A stretch of 64,000 nucleotides of DNA, taken from positions 1 to 64,000 of the forward strand of contig NZ_BAACAP010000229.1 in the NCBI RefSeq assembly GCF_045865695.1, read 5' to 3'. The position numbers and the translations under genes were made by a program. The notes under the pieces were generated by a model. It saw nothing but the letters and a program-made list of their open reading frames with translations, did not search any database and was not told the origin of the DNA. Position 1 is the first letter of the stretch, and the number at the start of each line of letters is the position of its first letter. The stretch comes from Scytonema sp045865695. Lineage in GTDB: Bacteria > Cyanobacteriota > Cyanobacteriia > Cyanobacteriales > Nostocaceae. Shown here piece by piece: positions 1-7,642 of this stretch.

Positions 1-4
1 GGTT

Positions 5-2602
5 ATGACAACCTCTCAGGAGAGGATTATCCCGACCGATCTGGGGAACGAAATGTCCCGGTCTTATTTAGAATACGCCATGAGCGTGATTGTAGGTCGG
101 GCGCTGCCAGATGCCAGGGATGGTCTGAAACCTGTGCATCGTCGTATCCTCTATGCTATGCATGAATTGGGATTGACCGCAGATCGCCCTTTTCGTAAAT
201 GCGCTCGTGTAGTAGGGGAAGTATTGGGTAAATATCACCCTCACGGCGACACAGCGGTCTATGACGCTCTCGTGCGGATGGCTCAGGATTTTTCCATGCG
301 ATCGCCTTTAATTGCAGGTCATGGAAACTTTGGGTCTATAGATAATGACCCACCGGCAGCAATGCGATACACCGAATGTCGCTTGGAAGCTTTAACGAGT
401 GACGCTTTACTACAAGATATTGAGTCAGAAACCGTAGATTTTGCTAATAACTTCGACGGTTCCCAACAAGAACCAACTGTTCTGCCTGCACGTGTTCCAC
501 AGTTGCTGTTGAATGGTTCTTCTGGGATCGCCGTGGGTATGGCAACTAACATTCCCCCTCATAACTTGGGTGAGTTGATTGATGGATTGGTAGCACTGAT
601 TCACAATCCTGAGATTAGTGATACCCAATTGATGCAGTATATTCACGGTCCTGATTTTCCGACAGGCGGTCAGATTTTGGGAACGGGACCAATCCGAGAA
701 GCTTATACTACAGGGCGTGGCTCTATCACCATGAGGGGTGTGGCTCAAATTGAAACCGTAGAACAAAGGGGACGTCCAGATAGAGAAGCAATAATTGTAA
801 CTGAATTACCTTATCAAACAAACAAAGCAGCCTTAATTGAAAAAATAGCTGAGTTGGTGAATGATAAGAAAATAGACGGAATTGCAGACATTCGAGATGA
901 GAGCGATCGCGATGGTATGCGAATCGTGATTGAACTCAAGCGCGATGCTTATCCCAGAGTTGTGCTGAACAATCTCTACAAACAAACGCCCATACAAGCC
1001 AACTTTGGGGCGAATATGCTAGCGCTTGTCAACGGCGAACCGCAAATTCTCAAGCTCAAGCAATTCTTGCAAGTCTTTCTCGATTTCCGCATAGAAGCCA
1101 TTACCAGACGCACTCAATATGAATTGCGGAAAGCTGAGGAACGCGACCACATTTTGCAAGGTTTATTAATTGCTCTATCGCACCTTGATGAGATTATTAA
1201 CTTAATTCGTCATGCACCTGATGCGCCTACAGCAAAAGGAGAGTTAGTCACAACCTACGGACTCTCTGAAGTGCAAGCCGATGCGATTTTGCAAATGCAA
1301 CTGCGGCGTTTGACAGCTTTAGAGGCAGACAAAATTCGCTTGGAACACGAAGAATTACAAGCCCTCATTGCCGATTTGCGCGATATTCTCGCACGTCGAG
1401 AGCGAATTTTGGAAATTATTGAGAACGAAGTTAAGCTGCTCAAAGAGAAATACGCAACGCCTCGCCGGACAACGATCTCGCCTTTGGAAGGGGAAATAGA
1501 TGACCGGGACTTGATTGCCAATGAAAAGGTTGTCATTTTAGTTACCGAACAAGGCTACATCAAACGGATGCCAGTCAACACCTTTGAAGCGCAAAGCCGT
1601 GCGACTAGAGGCAAAGCTGCAGCAAAGATGAAAGAAGATGATGGTGTTGAGCATTTCCTCACTTGCTGCGACCATGACAGTGTTTTATTCTTTAGCCAGC
1701 GAGGTGTCGTTTATTGCCTCAAAACCTATCAAATCCCCGTGAGTTCCCGTACCAGCAGGGGGACGCCAATTGTCCAATTGCTACCCGTTCCTAAAGAGGA
1801 AAAAATTACCTCAATAGTTCCTGTGACGGAGTTTACCAGCGACGAGTATTTGGTCATGCTTACCAACGGTGGCAATATTAAGAAAACAGAATTAGCAGCG
1901 TTTAGTAATATTCGTGCTAATGGTTTGATTGCTATCTCTTTGGAAGAAGGAGATCAACTCCGTTGGGTGAGAAGAGCAAGAGTAGAAGATAGCGTTATCA
2001 TTGGTTCGCGTCGAGGAATGGCAATTCACTTTAGATGTAACCACGAACAATTGCGTCCTTTGGGACGGGCGACTCGTGGGGTCAAAGCCATGAAACTGCG
2101 CGATAAAGATGAACTGGTGGGAATGGATATTCTTCCAGCAGCGATTCTTGAAACTTTAAGTACAGCTATAGAAGCTGAAAACGAGGATGTCGAAACAGAA
2201 GAACTTCTTGAGGTTGAGGTAAATGAAGAATCTGTAGAAGTTGCAGGTAATGGCAGTACTGGTCCGTGGGTGTTGGTGATTACAATGGGAGGGTATGGCA
2301 AGCGCGTACCAGTTTCCCAGTTCCGCCTACAAAAGCGTGCCGGTCAGGGTATTATGGCGACTAAATTCAAAAACCGCAAAATCAAAGACCAACTCGCAAC
2401 TTTACATATCGTTAACAATGATGATGCGGAGATTATGATGGTCACCAGTCGCGGTATTATCATTCGTCAGGCGGTGAATGCGATTTCAATTCAATCGCGA
2501 TCGGCAACTGGGGTACGGGTGCAACGCCTAGATGAAGATGACGTTATCACGGGAGTGGCAATAGTTCCCCCCGATACTGTTGATGCAACCGAAACAGAGT
2601 AA
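5..2602 (+). CDS. gyrA: DNA gyrase subunit A
   Basis: Breakage-reunion subunit of the type II topoisomerase that supercoils DNA with GyrB in the cytoplasm. The 865-residue protein starts with the conserved GyrA winged-helix region. The numbering runs parallel to E. coli: active-site Tyr122 lies in AAMRYTE, and the quinolone region reads HPHGDTAVYD with Thr83 and Asp87. The C-terminal half is a beta-pinwheel whose blades carry repeated basic-glycine motifs (SRATRGKA near residue 530, then RATRGVKA and KRAGQGIMA). A strongly acidic stretch near residues 722-746 interrupts the pinwheel. The family could also include ParC, but the long C-terminal domain and the Tyr context favour GyrA. The ATG at base 5 is at the window edge, so its promoter is not visible. 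The stop overlaps the start of lnt. Confidence 0.95.
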   Translation: MTTSQERIIPTDLGNEMSRSYLEYAMSVIVGRALPDARDGLKPVHRRILYAMHELGLTADRPFRKCARVVGEVLGKYHPHGDTAVYDALVRMAQDFSMRSPLIAGHGNFGSIDNDPPAAMRYTECRLEALTSDALLQDIESETVDFANNFDGSQQEPTVLPARVPQLLLNGSSGIAVGMATNIPPHNLGELIDGLVALIHNPEISDTQLMQYIHGPDFPTGGQILGTGPIREAYTTGRGSITMRGVAQIETVEQRGRPDREAIIVTELPYQTNKAALIEKIAELVNDKKIDGIADIRDESDRDGMRIVIELKRDAYPRVVLNNLYKQTPIQANFGANMLALVNGEPQILKLKQFLQVFLDFRIEAITRRTQYELRKAEERDHILQGLLIALSHLDEIINLIRHAPDAPTAKGELVTTYGLSEVQADAILQMQLRRLTALEADKIRLEHEELQALIADLRDILARRERILEIIENEVKLLKEKYATPRRTTISPLEGEIDDRDLIANEKVVILVTEQGYIKRMPVNTFEAQSRATRGKAAAKMKEDDGVEHFLTCCDHDSVLFFSQRGVVYCLKTYQIPVSSRTSRGTPIVQLLPVPKEEKITSIVPVTEFTSDEYLVMLTNGGNIKKTELAAFSNIRANGLIAISLEEGDQLRWVRRARVEDSVIIGSRRGMAIHFRCNHEQLRPLGRATRGVKAMKLRDKDELVGMDILPAAILETLSTAIEAENEDVETEELLEVEVNEESVEVAGNGSTGPWVLVITMGGYGKRVPVSQFRLQKRAGQGIMATKFKNRKIKDQLATLHIVNNDDAEIMMVTSRGIIIRQAVNAISIQSRSATGVRVQRLDEDDVITGVAIVPPDTVDATETE

Positions 2603-4325
2603 GCATTTTGGATTTTGGATTTTGGATTTTGGATTGAATTCAAAGTCTAAAATCTTTATTGCTTTTATAAGTGGAGTTTTGATGGGGTTGACTGTTGTAC
2701 CTTTTGGTGCATGGTTCTTGGCATGGGTTGCTCTTGCTCCCCTCTGGATACTTGTTGTTAATTCTACACAACGAAAAAACCCATCTTCCCATCCCTCCCT
2801 CTCTCCCTCTCTCCCTCTCTCCCTCCCTCTAGCCTGGGGTGTTGGTTATCACGGAATCGCACTGTCTTGGATTACAGGAATTCATCCCATGACTTGGATG
2901 GGGGTTCCTTGGTTGGCAAGTTTAGCGATCGCTTTATTTTGTTGGACGTTCATTACTTTATGGGGAGCAGCATTAGTTGCGACCTGGGCAACTTGTTTCT
3001 CTTTTATTTTAGATTTTAGATTGCCGATTTTCGATTGGTTGAAAGTCATCTTCAAACGAGAAAGTAAAACACCCATAAATCGATCCCCAAGCCCCAATCC
3101 CCAATCCCCAATCCCCAATGGATTTGTTCGCGTTTTGATTGGTACAGCTATCTGGTGTGGATTAGAAGCCCTTTGGAGTGCAGGACCATTGTGGTGGACT
3201 TCTCTTTCTTACACGCAAAGCCCCCAAAATCTTATCATTTTACATTTAGGTCAATTGTCTGGACCAAATGCGGTGACAGCAGCTATTGTGGCTGTGAATG
3301 GATTGCTTGCGGAAGCATGGATAAACTCTAGAAGCACGGAACGCTTAGATGAAAGAAAGCAATTTCTTCTCGCGGCGACTTCTGTGCGTTTGCGATTTGG
3401 TTATTTAATTTCGGCGGCTGCACTATTTATTTTTCTCCATCTTGTTGGTTTGGGTTTATATAGCCGTCCTTTAGTTCAAAAACCAGAAGCTGCATTAAAA
3501 GTGGGGATTGTTCAAGGAAATGTTCCTAATGAAATTAAGCTTTTTCGAGAAGGTTTTCGTCGTGCTATTGAAGGTTACACCACGGGTTATATCACCCTTG
3601 TAGATCGAGGTGTTGATGCAGTTTTGACTCCAGAGGGTGCTTTGCCTTTTTTCCAAAGTGATATTATGTCGAGTTCTTTAGTAGCTACAGTGCGGGAAAA
3701 AAAGAAAGTTGCCTGGATTGGTGGTTTTTATAGAGATGGACGTAGTTATACAAATAGCTTATTTACAGTTACGGGCAGTGGTGTAATTTTTAGTCGCTAT
3801 GGCAAAGTGAAGATGGTGCCGATTGGGGAATATGTTCCTTTTGAAGAAATTTTGGGTGGTCTAATTGACAGGTTGTCGCCTTTGAAGGAACACCAGGTTG
3901 CGGGGAAGCCAAATCAAATATTTGATACGCCTTTCGGTCGTGCGATTGTTGGGATTTGTTATGAATCGGCTTTTTCGGAACATTTCCGCCGTCAAGCTGC
4001 AGTGGGAGGAGAGTTTATACTGGGACCTTCTAATGATGCTCATTACAGTGCTGCTATGCCAGCACAGCATCACGCACAGGATATCATGCGGGCAATTGAA
4101 ACTGATAGATGGGCAGTAAGAGCAACAAATACGGGGTATTCAGCTTTTGTAGATCCTCATGGTAGGACATTGTGGATATCGGGGCATAATACTTATGAAG
4201 TTCATGCGGAAACAATATATCGTCTTCAAAGTAAGACTTTATATGTGCTTTGGGGCGATTGGTTGACGCCGTTGTTGTTGGGAGTGGGTGGTTTGGGATG
4301 GTTTTTGGGGAATCGGTTGTATTGA
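2583..4325 (+). CDS. lnt: apolipoprotein N-acyltransferase
   Basis: Inner-membrane enzyme adding the third acyl chain to the N-terminal cysteine of lipoproteins, the last step of lipoprotein maturation. The N-terminal part is hydrophobic with several membrane segments; residues ~305-540 form the nitrilase-like catalytic domain. The triad is visible as Glu in LTPEGALPF (~351), Lys in RYGKVKMVP (~408) and Cys in VGICYESAF (~459), together with GEYVPFEE. The ATG at 2583 overlaps gyrA by 20 nt; a TTG one codon earlier is possible. The first ~20 codons come from a tandem GGATTTT repeat, so the true start could be as late as the ATG at 2682. Two short tandem repeats sit in frame inside the coding region (2781-2830 and 3084-3119), lengthening the protein without breaking it. 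Confidence 0.9.
   Translation: MQPKQSKHFGFWILDFGLNSKSKIFIAFISGVLMGLTVVPFGAWFLAWVALAPLWILVVNSTQRKNPSSHPSLSPSLPLSLPLAWGVGYHGIALSWITGIHPMTWMGVPWLASLAIALFCWTFITLWGAALVATWATCFSFILDFRLPIFDWLKVIFKRESKTPINRSPSPNPQSPIPNGFVRVLIGTAIWCGLEALWSAGPLWWTSLSYTQSPQNLIILHLGQLSGPNAVTAAIVAVNGLLAEAWINSRSTERLDERKQFLLAATSVRLRFGYLISAAALFIFLHLVGLGLYSRPLVQKPEAALKVGIVQGNVPNEIKLFREGFRRAIEGYTTGYITLVDRGVDAVLTPEGALPFFQSDIMSSSLVATVREKKKVAWIGGFYRDGRSYTNSLFTVTGSGVIFSRYGKVKMVPIGEYVPFEEILGGLIDRLSPLKEHQVAGKPNQIFDTPFGRAIVGICYESAFSEHFRRQAAVGGEFILGPSNDAHYSAAMPAQHHAQDIMRAIETDRWAVRATNTGYSAFVDPHGRTLWISGHNTYEVHAETIYRLQSKTLYVLWGDWLTPLLLGVGGLGWFLGNRLY
2781..2830 (+). repeat. pyrimidine-rich short tandem repeat inside lnt
   Basis: Tandem CTCCCTCT-like units are translated in frame as a Ser/Pro/Leu stretch between the first two hydrophobic segments of Lnt. 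This is typical of the STRRs scattered through heterocystous cyanobacterial genomes, but here it lies inside a coding region. Confidence 0.8.
3084..3119 (+). repeat. heptamer tandem repeat (CCCCAAT) inside lnt
   Basis: About five CCCCAAT/CCCCAAG heptamers are read in frame as Ser-Pro-Asn-Pro-Gln. The same heptamer family makes up the intergenic tracts at 37127-37245 and 40062-40125. Confidence 0.85.
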
Positions 4326-4342
4326 TTTTATAGGAGTTTAGG

Positions 4343-4378
4343 AACCGCAGATGAACGCAGACGAACGCAGATGAAGAG
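4343..4378. repeat. dispersed CGCAGATGAACGCAGA repeat
   Basis: A short dispersed repeat built on CGCAGATGAACG. A related, longer, inverted arrangement lies at 7205-7280. It sits between lnt and the toxin-antitoxin pair and has no evident function. Confidence 0.6.
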
Positions 4379-4445
4379 GAATAACAGAACTTTACAACGC
4401 GATCGCCATACAAAAAAACACCAAAATAATATCATTGACGATATA

Positions 4446-4459
4446 TATCATAAATGATA
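4446..4459. promoter_or_regulatory. candidate operator of the HigBA-like module
   Basis: Perfect 6-bp inverted repeat TATCAT-AA-ATGATA ending 10 bp before the toxin start, in an AT-rich region with a partly overlapping ATCATTGACGAT. Its position fits autorepression by the XRE-type antitoxin, which is how HigBA modules usually work. The operator role is inferred. Confidence 0.45.
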
Positions 4460-4469
4460 ATGTATTGGT

Positions 4470-4832
4470 ATGTGTTGGAACGTTGAATTGTATCCTCTAT
4501 TTGCACAAGAGTTCTTAGAATTTTCCGAAGCGGTGCAGGATGCTTTATTAGCAGAAGTAGCGTTGCTGGAAAAGTACGGCCCGCAGCTAAACAGACCCCA
4601 TGTGGACACACTCAATGGTTCTAAGCATATAAACATGAAAGAGCTACGGTTTAAAGCGGACAACGGTGTGTGGCGAGCTGCATTTGCCTTCGATCCGAAG
4701 CGACAAGCAATTCTGCTTGTGGCTGGCGATAAATCTGGGATGAGTGAGAAACGGTTTTACAAGCAGCTTATCAAAAAGGCCGATGAACGCTTCGACAATC
4801 ATTTGACCCAGTTAAAGGAGGAGAACCAATGA
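4470..4832 (+). CDS. HigB-like toxin, phage Gp49-like (DUF891) family
   Basis: Predicted ribosome-dependent mRNA interferase of the RelE superfamily. The 120-residue protein has the Gp49/HigB pattern: LFAQEFLEFSEAVQDALLAEVALLEKYG, then a ELRFKADNGVWRAAFAFDP core with conserved basic and aromatic residues, and a C-terminal KRFYKQLIKKADERF helix. It overlaps the downstream XRE gene by 4 nt (ATGA), the toxin-first order typical of HigBA modules. The ATG at 4470 follows a palindromic operator candidate. Nothing suggests that it is broken. The cellular target is inferred from the family only. Confidence 0.85.
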   Translation: MCWNVELYPLFAQEFLEFSEAVQDALLAEVALLEKYGPQLNRPHVDTLNGSKHINMKELRFKADNGVWRAAFAFDPKRQAILLVAGDKSGMSEKRFYKQLIKKADERFDNHLTQLKEENQ

Positions 4833-5176
4833 CCAAAGGGAAAATCTTGCAAAGTATATGGGATAATTTGCCAGACGAGCGCAAGCAACGGATACAGGCT
4901 CGGGCTGAAGAATTAGAAACTGAATATCTCACTTTGCAGGAACTGAGAAAAGCCGCAGGGCTAACGCAGGCGGAAATTTCACGAAGCTTGCGAATGCCGC
5001 AATCGAACGTCTCACGCCTGGAAAGAGAGTCTGATATGTTGCTGTCTACTTTGAGGAACTACATTGATGCTATAGGCGGCAATCTAACTATTGTGGTTGA
5101 GCTTCCGAATAAGCCACCTGTTCGCCTGAAGACGTTAAGTGACCTTGTAAGCCAGGAGGAGGACAGTAAAACATAA
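4829..5176 (+). CDS. HigA-like XRE-family antitoxin
   Basis: Predicted antitoxin and autorepressor for the overlapping HigB-like toxin. The 115-residue protein carries a helix-turn-helix at residues ~35-75 (LQELRKAAGLTQAEISRSL, then QSNVSRLERE), the usual XRE arrangement. The C-terminal part (NYIDAIGGNLTIVVEL) matches the second half common in this antitoxin family. Start and toxin stop overlap in ATGA, so the two are translationally coupled. It probably binds the inverted repeat at 4446-4459. Confidence 0.85.
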   Translation: MTKGKILQSIWDNLPDERKQRIQARAEELETEYLTLQELRKAAGLTQAEISRSLRMPQSNVSRLERESDMLLSTLRNYIDAIGGNLTIVVELPNKPPVRLKTLSDLVSQEEDSKT

Positions 5177-5220
5177 CAAATTATAGCAATCCTAAATCCT
5201 ATTTGATTTTTGAACTATAT

Positions 5221-5244
5221 GTAGGGTGGGCATTGCCCACCTAC
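5221..5244. repeat. small palindromic repeat
   Basis: Near-perfect inverted repeat with arms around GTGGGCA/TGCCCAC after the antitoxin gene. It belongs to the dispersed palindromes seen elsewhere in the window (compare 34219-34270). It may also serve as a weak terminator, but no T-run follows. Confidence 0.5.
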
Positions 5245-5340
5245 TTAAGCTGTTGCTCGGCATCGTCCACTATTCAGTAATTAAAGTTTTTATAAAAAAA
5301 ATAGGATCGTATTTATTTAATTTATACGTAAATATATTTT

Positions 5341-5529
5341 ATGAATAAGACAGAAATTGAAAAGCTTTTGCGTGAAGTGACTAACTTTGCTGAAAGTATG
5401 AAACTGAATTTTGGAAATGCTCAAGTAATTAGGCAAGAAATAGCTAAAATAGTTGATATTCAAAAACAATTGAATCAGATTAATACAAAAGTAGAACGCA
5501 AGCTTAAACTATGCGTGAAAAAGATGTAA
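5341..5529 (+). CDS. small helical hypothetical protein
   Basis: I do not recognise this 62-residue protein. It is almost entirely predicted helix with a heptad-like pattern (IEKLLREVTNFAESMK, then IVDIQKQLNQINTKVERKL) and may form a coiled coil. It has no signal peptide. Its last codons run into the MITE remnant at 5517-5595, which appears to supply the stop, so the native C-terminus may have been longer. It lies between the HigBA-like pair and the convergent MuiA-like operon. It could also be a fortuitous ORF. Confidence 0.4.
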   Translation: MNKTEIEKLLREVTNFAESMKLNFGNAQVIRQEIAKIVDIQKQLNQINTKVERKLKLCVKKM

Positions 5530-5595
5530 GGGCGCAAGGCATTGCGCCCCTACCAAGACTTTTGGGTAATGCATAATTAATTTCTGGAAATGTCT
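5517..5595 (-). mobile_element. MITE remnant, same family as 30879-30981
   Basis: The reverse complement matches 30879-30958 over about 75 bp with few mismatches, including the terminal AGACATTTCCAGAAA. The other terminal inverted repeat is missing, so this copy is truncated on its left side. Confidence 0.7.
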
Positions 5596-5598
5596 AAT

Positions 5599-7176
5599 CT
5601 ATAATCCTTGTACTTCTGGTGCAGCTGATATCCTATGAACAAGAGTTGCTGACATTTGGGAGTAAGGTTCAAGAGTAAAGTTCCACGTACAAAAACCGTT
5701 GTCATCTGGTTGGACACCGTTTGTAGTTTTATCTGCAATTACTTCAACCTTCACTTGCTCTAATTCTGAAATGGGAATGCGTTCAATTGTTTTTATGACC
5801 TTTGTCTCTGCTCCTACATTAGAAAGAAATAATGTTCTAGTTTCCATCAACTTATTCCACTTGGTGAGATGGTCTTGTTCTTTTTTCTCCTTTGTTGTGC
5901 GTTGTACTCGCATTGCTGCATCAGGACCCCATCCTATAGCAAACTTTTCACTAGGGGCTATAAATCCTATGGATGTCTTACCGACAAATTCCGTAGAACG
6001 AACTAAATCTACGGGTCCCGCAAGAATGGGGAATTTTGCTGTATTTGTCTGTTCGCTCTTGAAAACAACTTGACAAACAATTTCTGGCATTAAAATATAC
6101 TCTACTAAGGCATCTGAGGAGAAGGAAAAAATTGGTACGCGATAGGGGCGACCATCAGAGGGAATTGTTGCTTTTTTACGAGAACGGAGGTTGCGAACTT
6201 CTCCACCATCATCAACTCCTGGTATATCAACGGTTGTAGGCGTAGCTGGAGAAGGGGGAGTTGCACCCGTTCCCAATCCTGTTGTCTGTATAGTTTGATT
6301 TCTGGCTTCAATAACAATTTGCTGAGATTTTTCTTGGACTTTTAACTGGTCATCGCTAAGTAGAGGTGGCTCAGTTCCCAGAGACGCCCGTGCTGTGGAA
6401 AATACTAGGTCAATATTGTGCCAATCTTCACCCGTGTGCTGCCACACACAGCCATCCATCCGAAAAGAAACACTCGATTGTCCTTCTAATAGTAGATGCG
6501 CTTGATGCCAAGGTCGCCACATTGCGTTCGGGACTACGTAGTCAAAAGCAATTTCGTATTCACCAGAGCGAGCGATCGCTAAATCTGCTTCAATATAAGC
6601 AGAATAAACCGTATCAGGACGAGACAAAGCATCTACTCTGGCAATTAAATCATCAATTTGCTGACTTAAATGCTCCTGAGTGTGGTAGCTGCTCAAAATT
6701 TCTCTACGCAAATCCCGTAACTGCTTAAACAGGATAGATAGCTGTTCCCGCCAAGATTTGGGATCGATTTGTCCCCAGATTGCATCTACAGGTAATTCCT
6801 GCAAACTTTTTGTCAGAATCGTATTCACCCGTTCAAAACAGGACTCTAGGTGTTGGCGATCTTCAGAGATATTGTTAAAAGATTGCAAAAGCATTCTGAG
6901 TTCCGCCTGCAAAGCTTGAAATTCTGCAGGTCGTTCTGCTTCCTTTACAAGCATTTGACGACGGACACGGACATCATCAATACGCGATTCCCAAGACTCA
7001 CCACAATACTCAGCACGGAGAGATTTATCAGAAAGCACGGGAGCAACTTGCTCGACTTTAACGCGCCATAATCCCTGACTTAAATTAAGTTTACCAATTC
7101 GCTGCACTTGCGCTCGGTCTTCTAACAAAGTTACGGAAGAAACGGGTGCGTCTATTGTTAATTTCTGTACTTGCAT
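5599..7176 (-). CDS. MuiA-like mucoidy inhibitor A family protein (DUF4140/DUF4139)
   Basis: This 525-residue protein matches the MuiA family. The N-terminal DUF4140 strand region (VSSVTLLEDRAQVQRIGKLNL) is followed by a helical coiled-coil part (~75-190), then the DUF4139 beta-rich domain, including EYEIAFDYVVPNAMWRPWHQAHL and WQHTGEDWHNIDLVFSTA. The biochemical role of the family is not established; the name comes from a mucoidy phenotype. It is the last gene of a minus-strand set after the damaged paralogue at 7288-9667. A palindromic repeat (7205-7280) separates them, which could insulate the two. There is no signal peptide, so it is probably cytoplasmic. Confidence 0.8.
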   Translation of the reverse strand: MQVQKLTIDAPVSSVTLLEDRAQVQRIGKLNLSQGLWRVKVEQVAPVLSDKSLRAEYCGESWESRIDDVRVRRQMLVKEAERPAEFQALQAELRMLLQSFNNISEDRQHLESCFERVNTILTKSLQELPVDAIWGQIDPKSWREQLSILFKQLRDLRREILSSYHTQEHLSQQIDDLIARVDALSRPDTVYSAYIEADLAIARSGEYEIAFDYVVPNAMWRPWHQAHLLLEGQSSVSFRMDGCVWQHTGEDWHNIDLVFSTARASLGTEPPLLSDDQLKVQEKSQQIVIEARNQTIQTTGLGTGATPPSPATPTTVDIPGVDDGGEVRNLRSRKKATIPSDGRPYRVPIFSFSSDALVEYILMPEIVCQVVFKSEQTNTAKFPILAGPVDLVRSTEFVGKTSIGFIAPSEKFAIGWGPDAAMRVQRTTKEKKEQDHLTKWNKLMETRTLFLSNVGAETKVIKTIERIPISELEQVKVEVIADKTTNGVQPDDNGFCTWNFTLEPYSQMSATLVHRISAAPEVQGL

Positions 7177-7204
7177 ACTCAGCTATCCAAATATATATGT
7201 TTTT

Positions 7205-7280
7205 TAACCGCAGATGCACGCAGATACACGCAGATAGTTATTCTCTTACATCCGCGTTCGTCTGCGTGCATCTGCGGTTA
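7205..7280. repeat. inverted dispersed repeat (CGCAGATGCACGCAGA family)
   Basis: Two arms of about 26 nt, TAACCGCAGATGCACGCAGA and its near-exact reverse complement, flank a short AT-rich loop. The element can fold into a long hairpin between the two MuiA-like genes. Related sequence occurs at 4343-4378. Confidence 0.75.
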
Positions 7281-7287
7281 ATTTTTC

Positions 7288-7636
7288 TTATCCTTCTCGG
7301 CGATTTCCACCAATCAGTTCGCTATCAACAAAAGTCTTGATAGTATACTCAACCGACAAACTTTCTTGTTCTTTTGCTGGAACTTCCACTAGCCAATGGT
7401 AGCCCCCAACAACAGGTGCAGAACGTTCCTGCTGTTTGTACTTCTCCCAAGCAGGCGTGACCTGTTCAACTTGAACATCAACTTTTGCACCTTCAGCCGG
7501 AATGGGAAGGCGTTCCCGTACTTCTATTTTTGCACTTCTCGACATCAAGTTTTTAATATCAATTTTGATACAATGACGCAATTCGTTAAAAGCAACTATT
7601 GTTTCACCCGATCGCGAAGCGCAAGCTGTACCCAGC
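7288..7636 (-). pseudogene. detached C-terminal part of the upstream MuiA-like gene
   Basis: Read in the -1 frame relative to the 676-residue ORF, this segment encodes the expected end of a DUF4139 domain: ETIVAFNELRHCIKIDIKN, then KIEVRERLPIPAEG and HWLVEVPAKEQESLSVEYTIK. It lacks its own credible start; the open frame reaches 7695 but overlaps the upstream ORF. Removing the 34-nt repeat at 7609-7642 places it in frame with the 676-residue ORF. The original protein would be about 785 residues. It is therefore best seen as the separated tail of one gene. Confidence 0.75.
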
Positions 7637-7642
7637 TTATCG
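7609..7642. repeat. 34-nt small dispersed repeat inserted in a MuiA-like gene
   Basis: The sequence running from CGATCGCGAAGCGCAAGC to CAGCTTATCG is nearly identical to 29045-29080 beside the second phoD. Its length (3n+1) shifts the frame of the host gene and introduces the TAA stop at 7637-7639. Confidence 0.8.

Noticed and set aside
5..2602. Thr83 in place of Ser83 in the GyrA quinolone region
   Set aside because: Thr at this position is, as far as I recall, a usual cyanobacterial residue, so it is not evidence of selected resistance.
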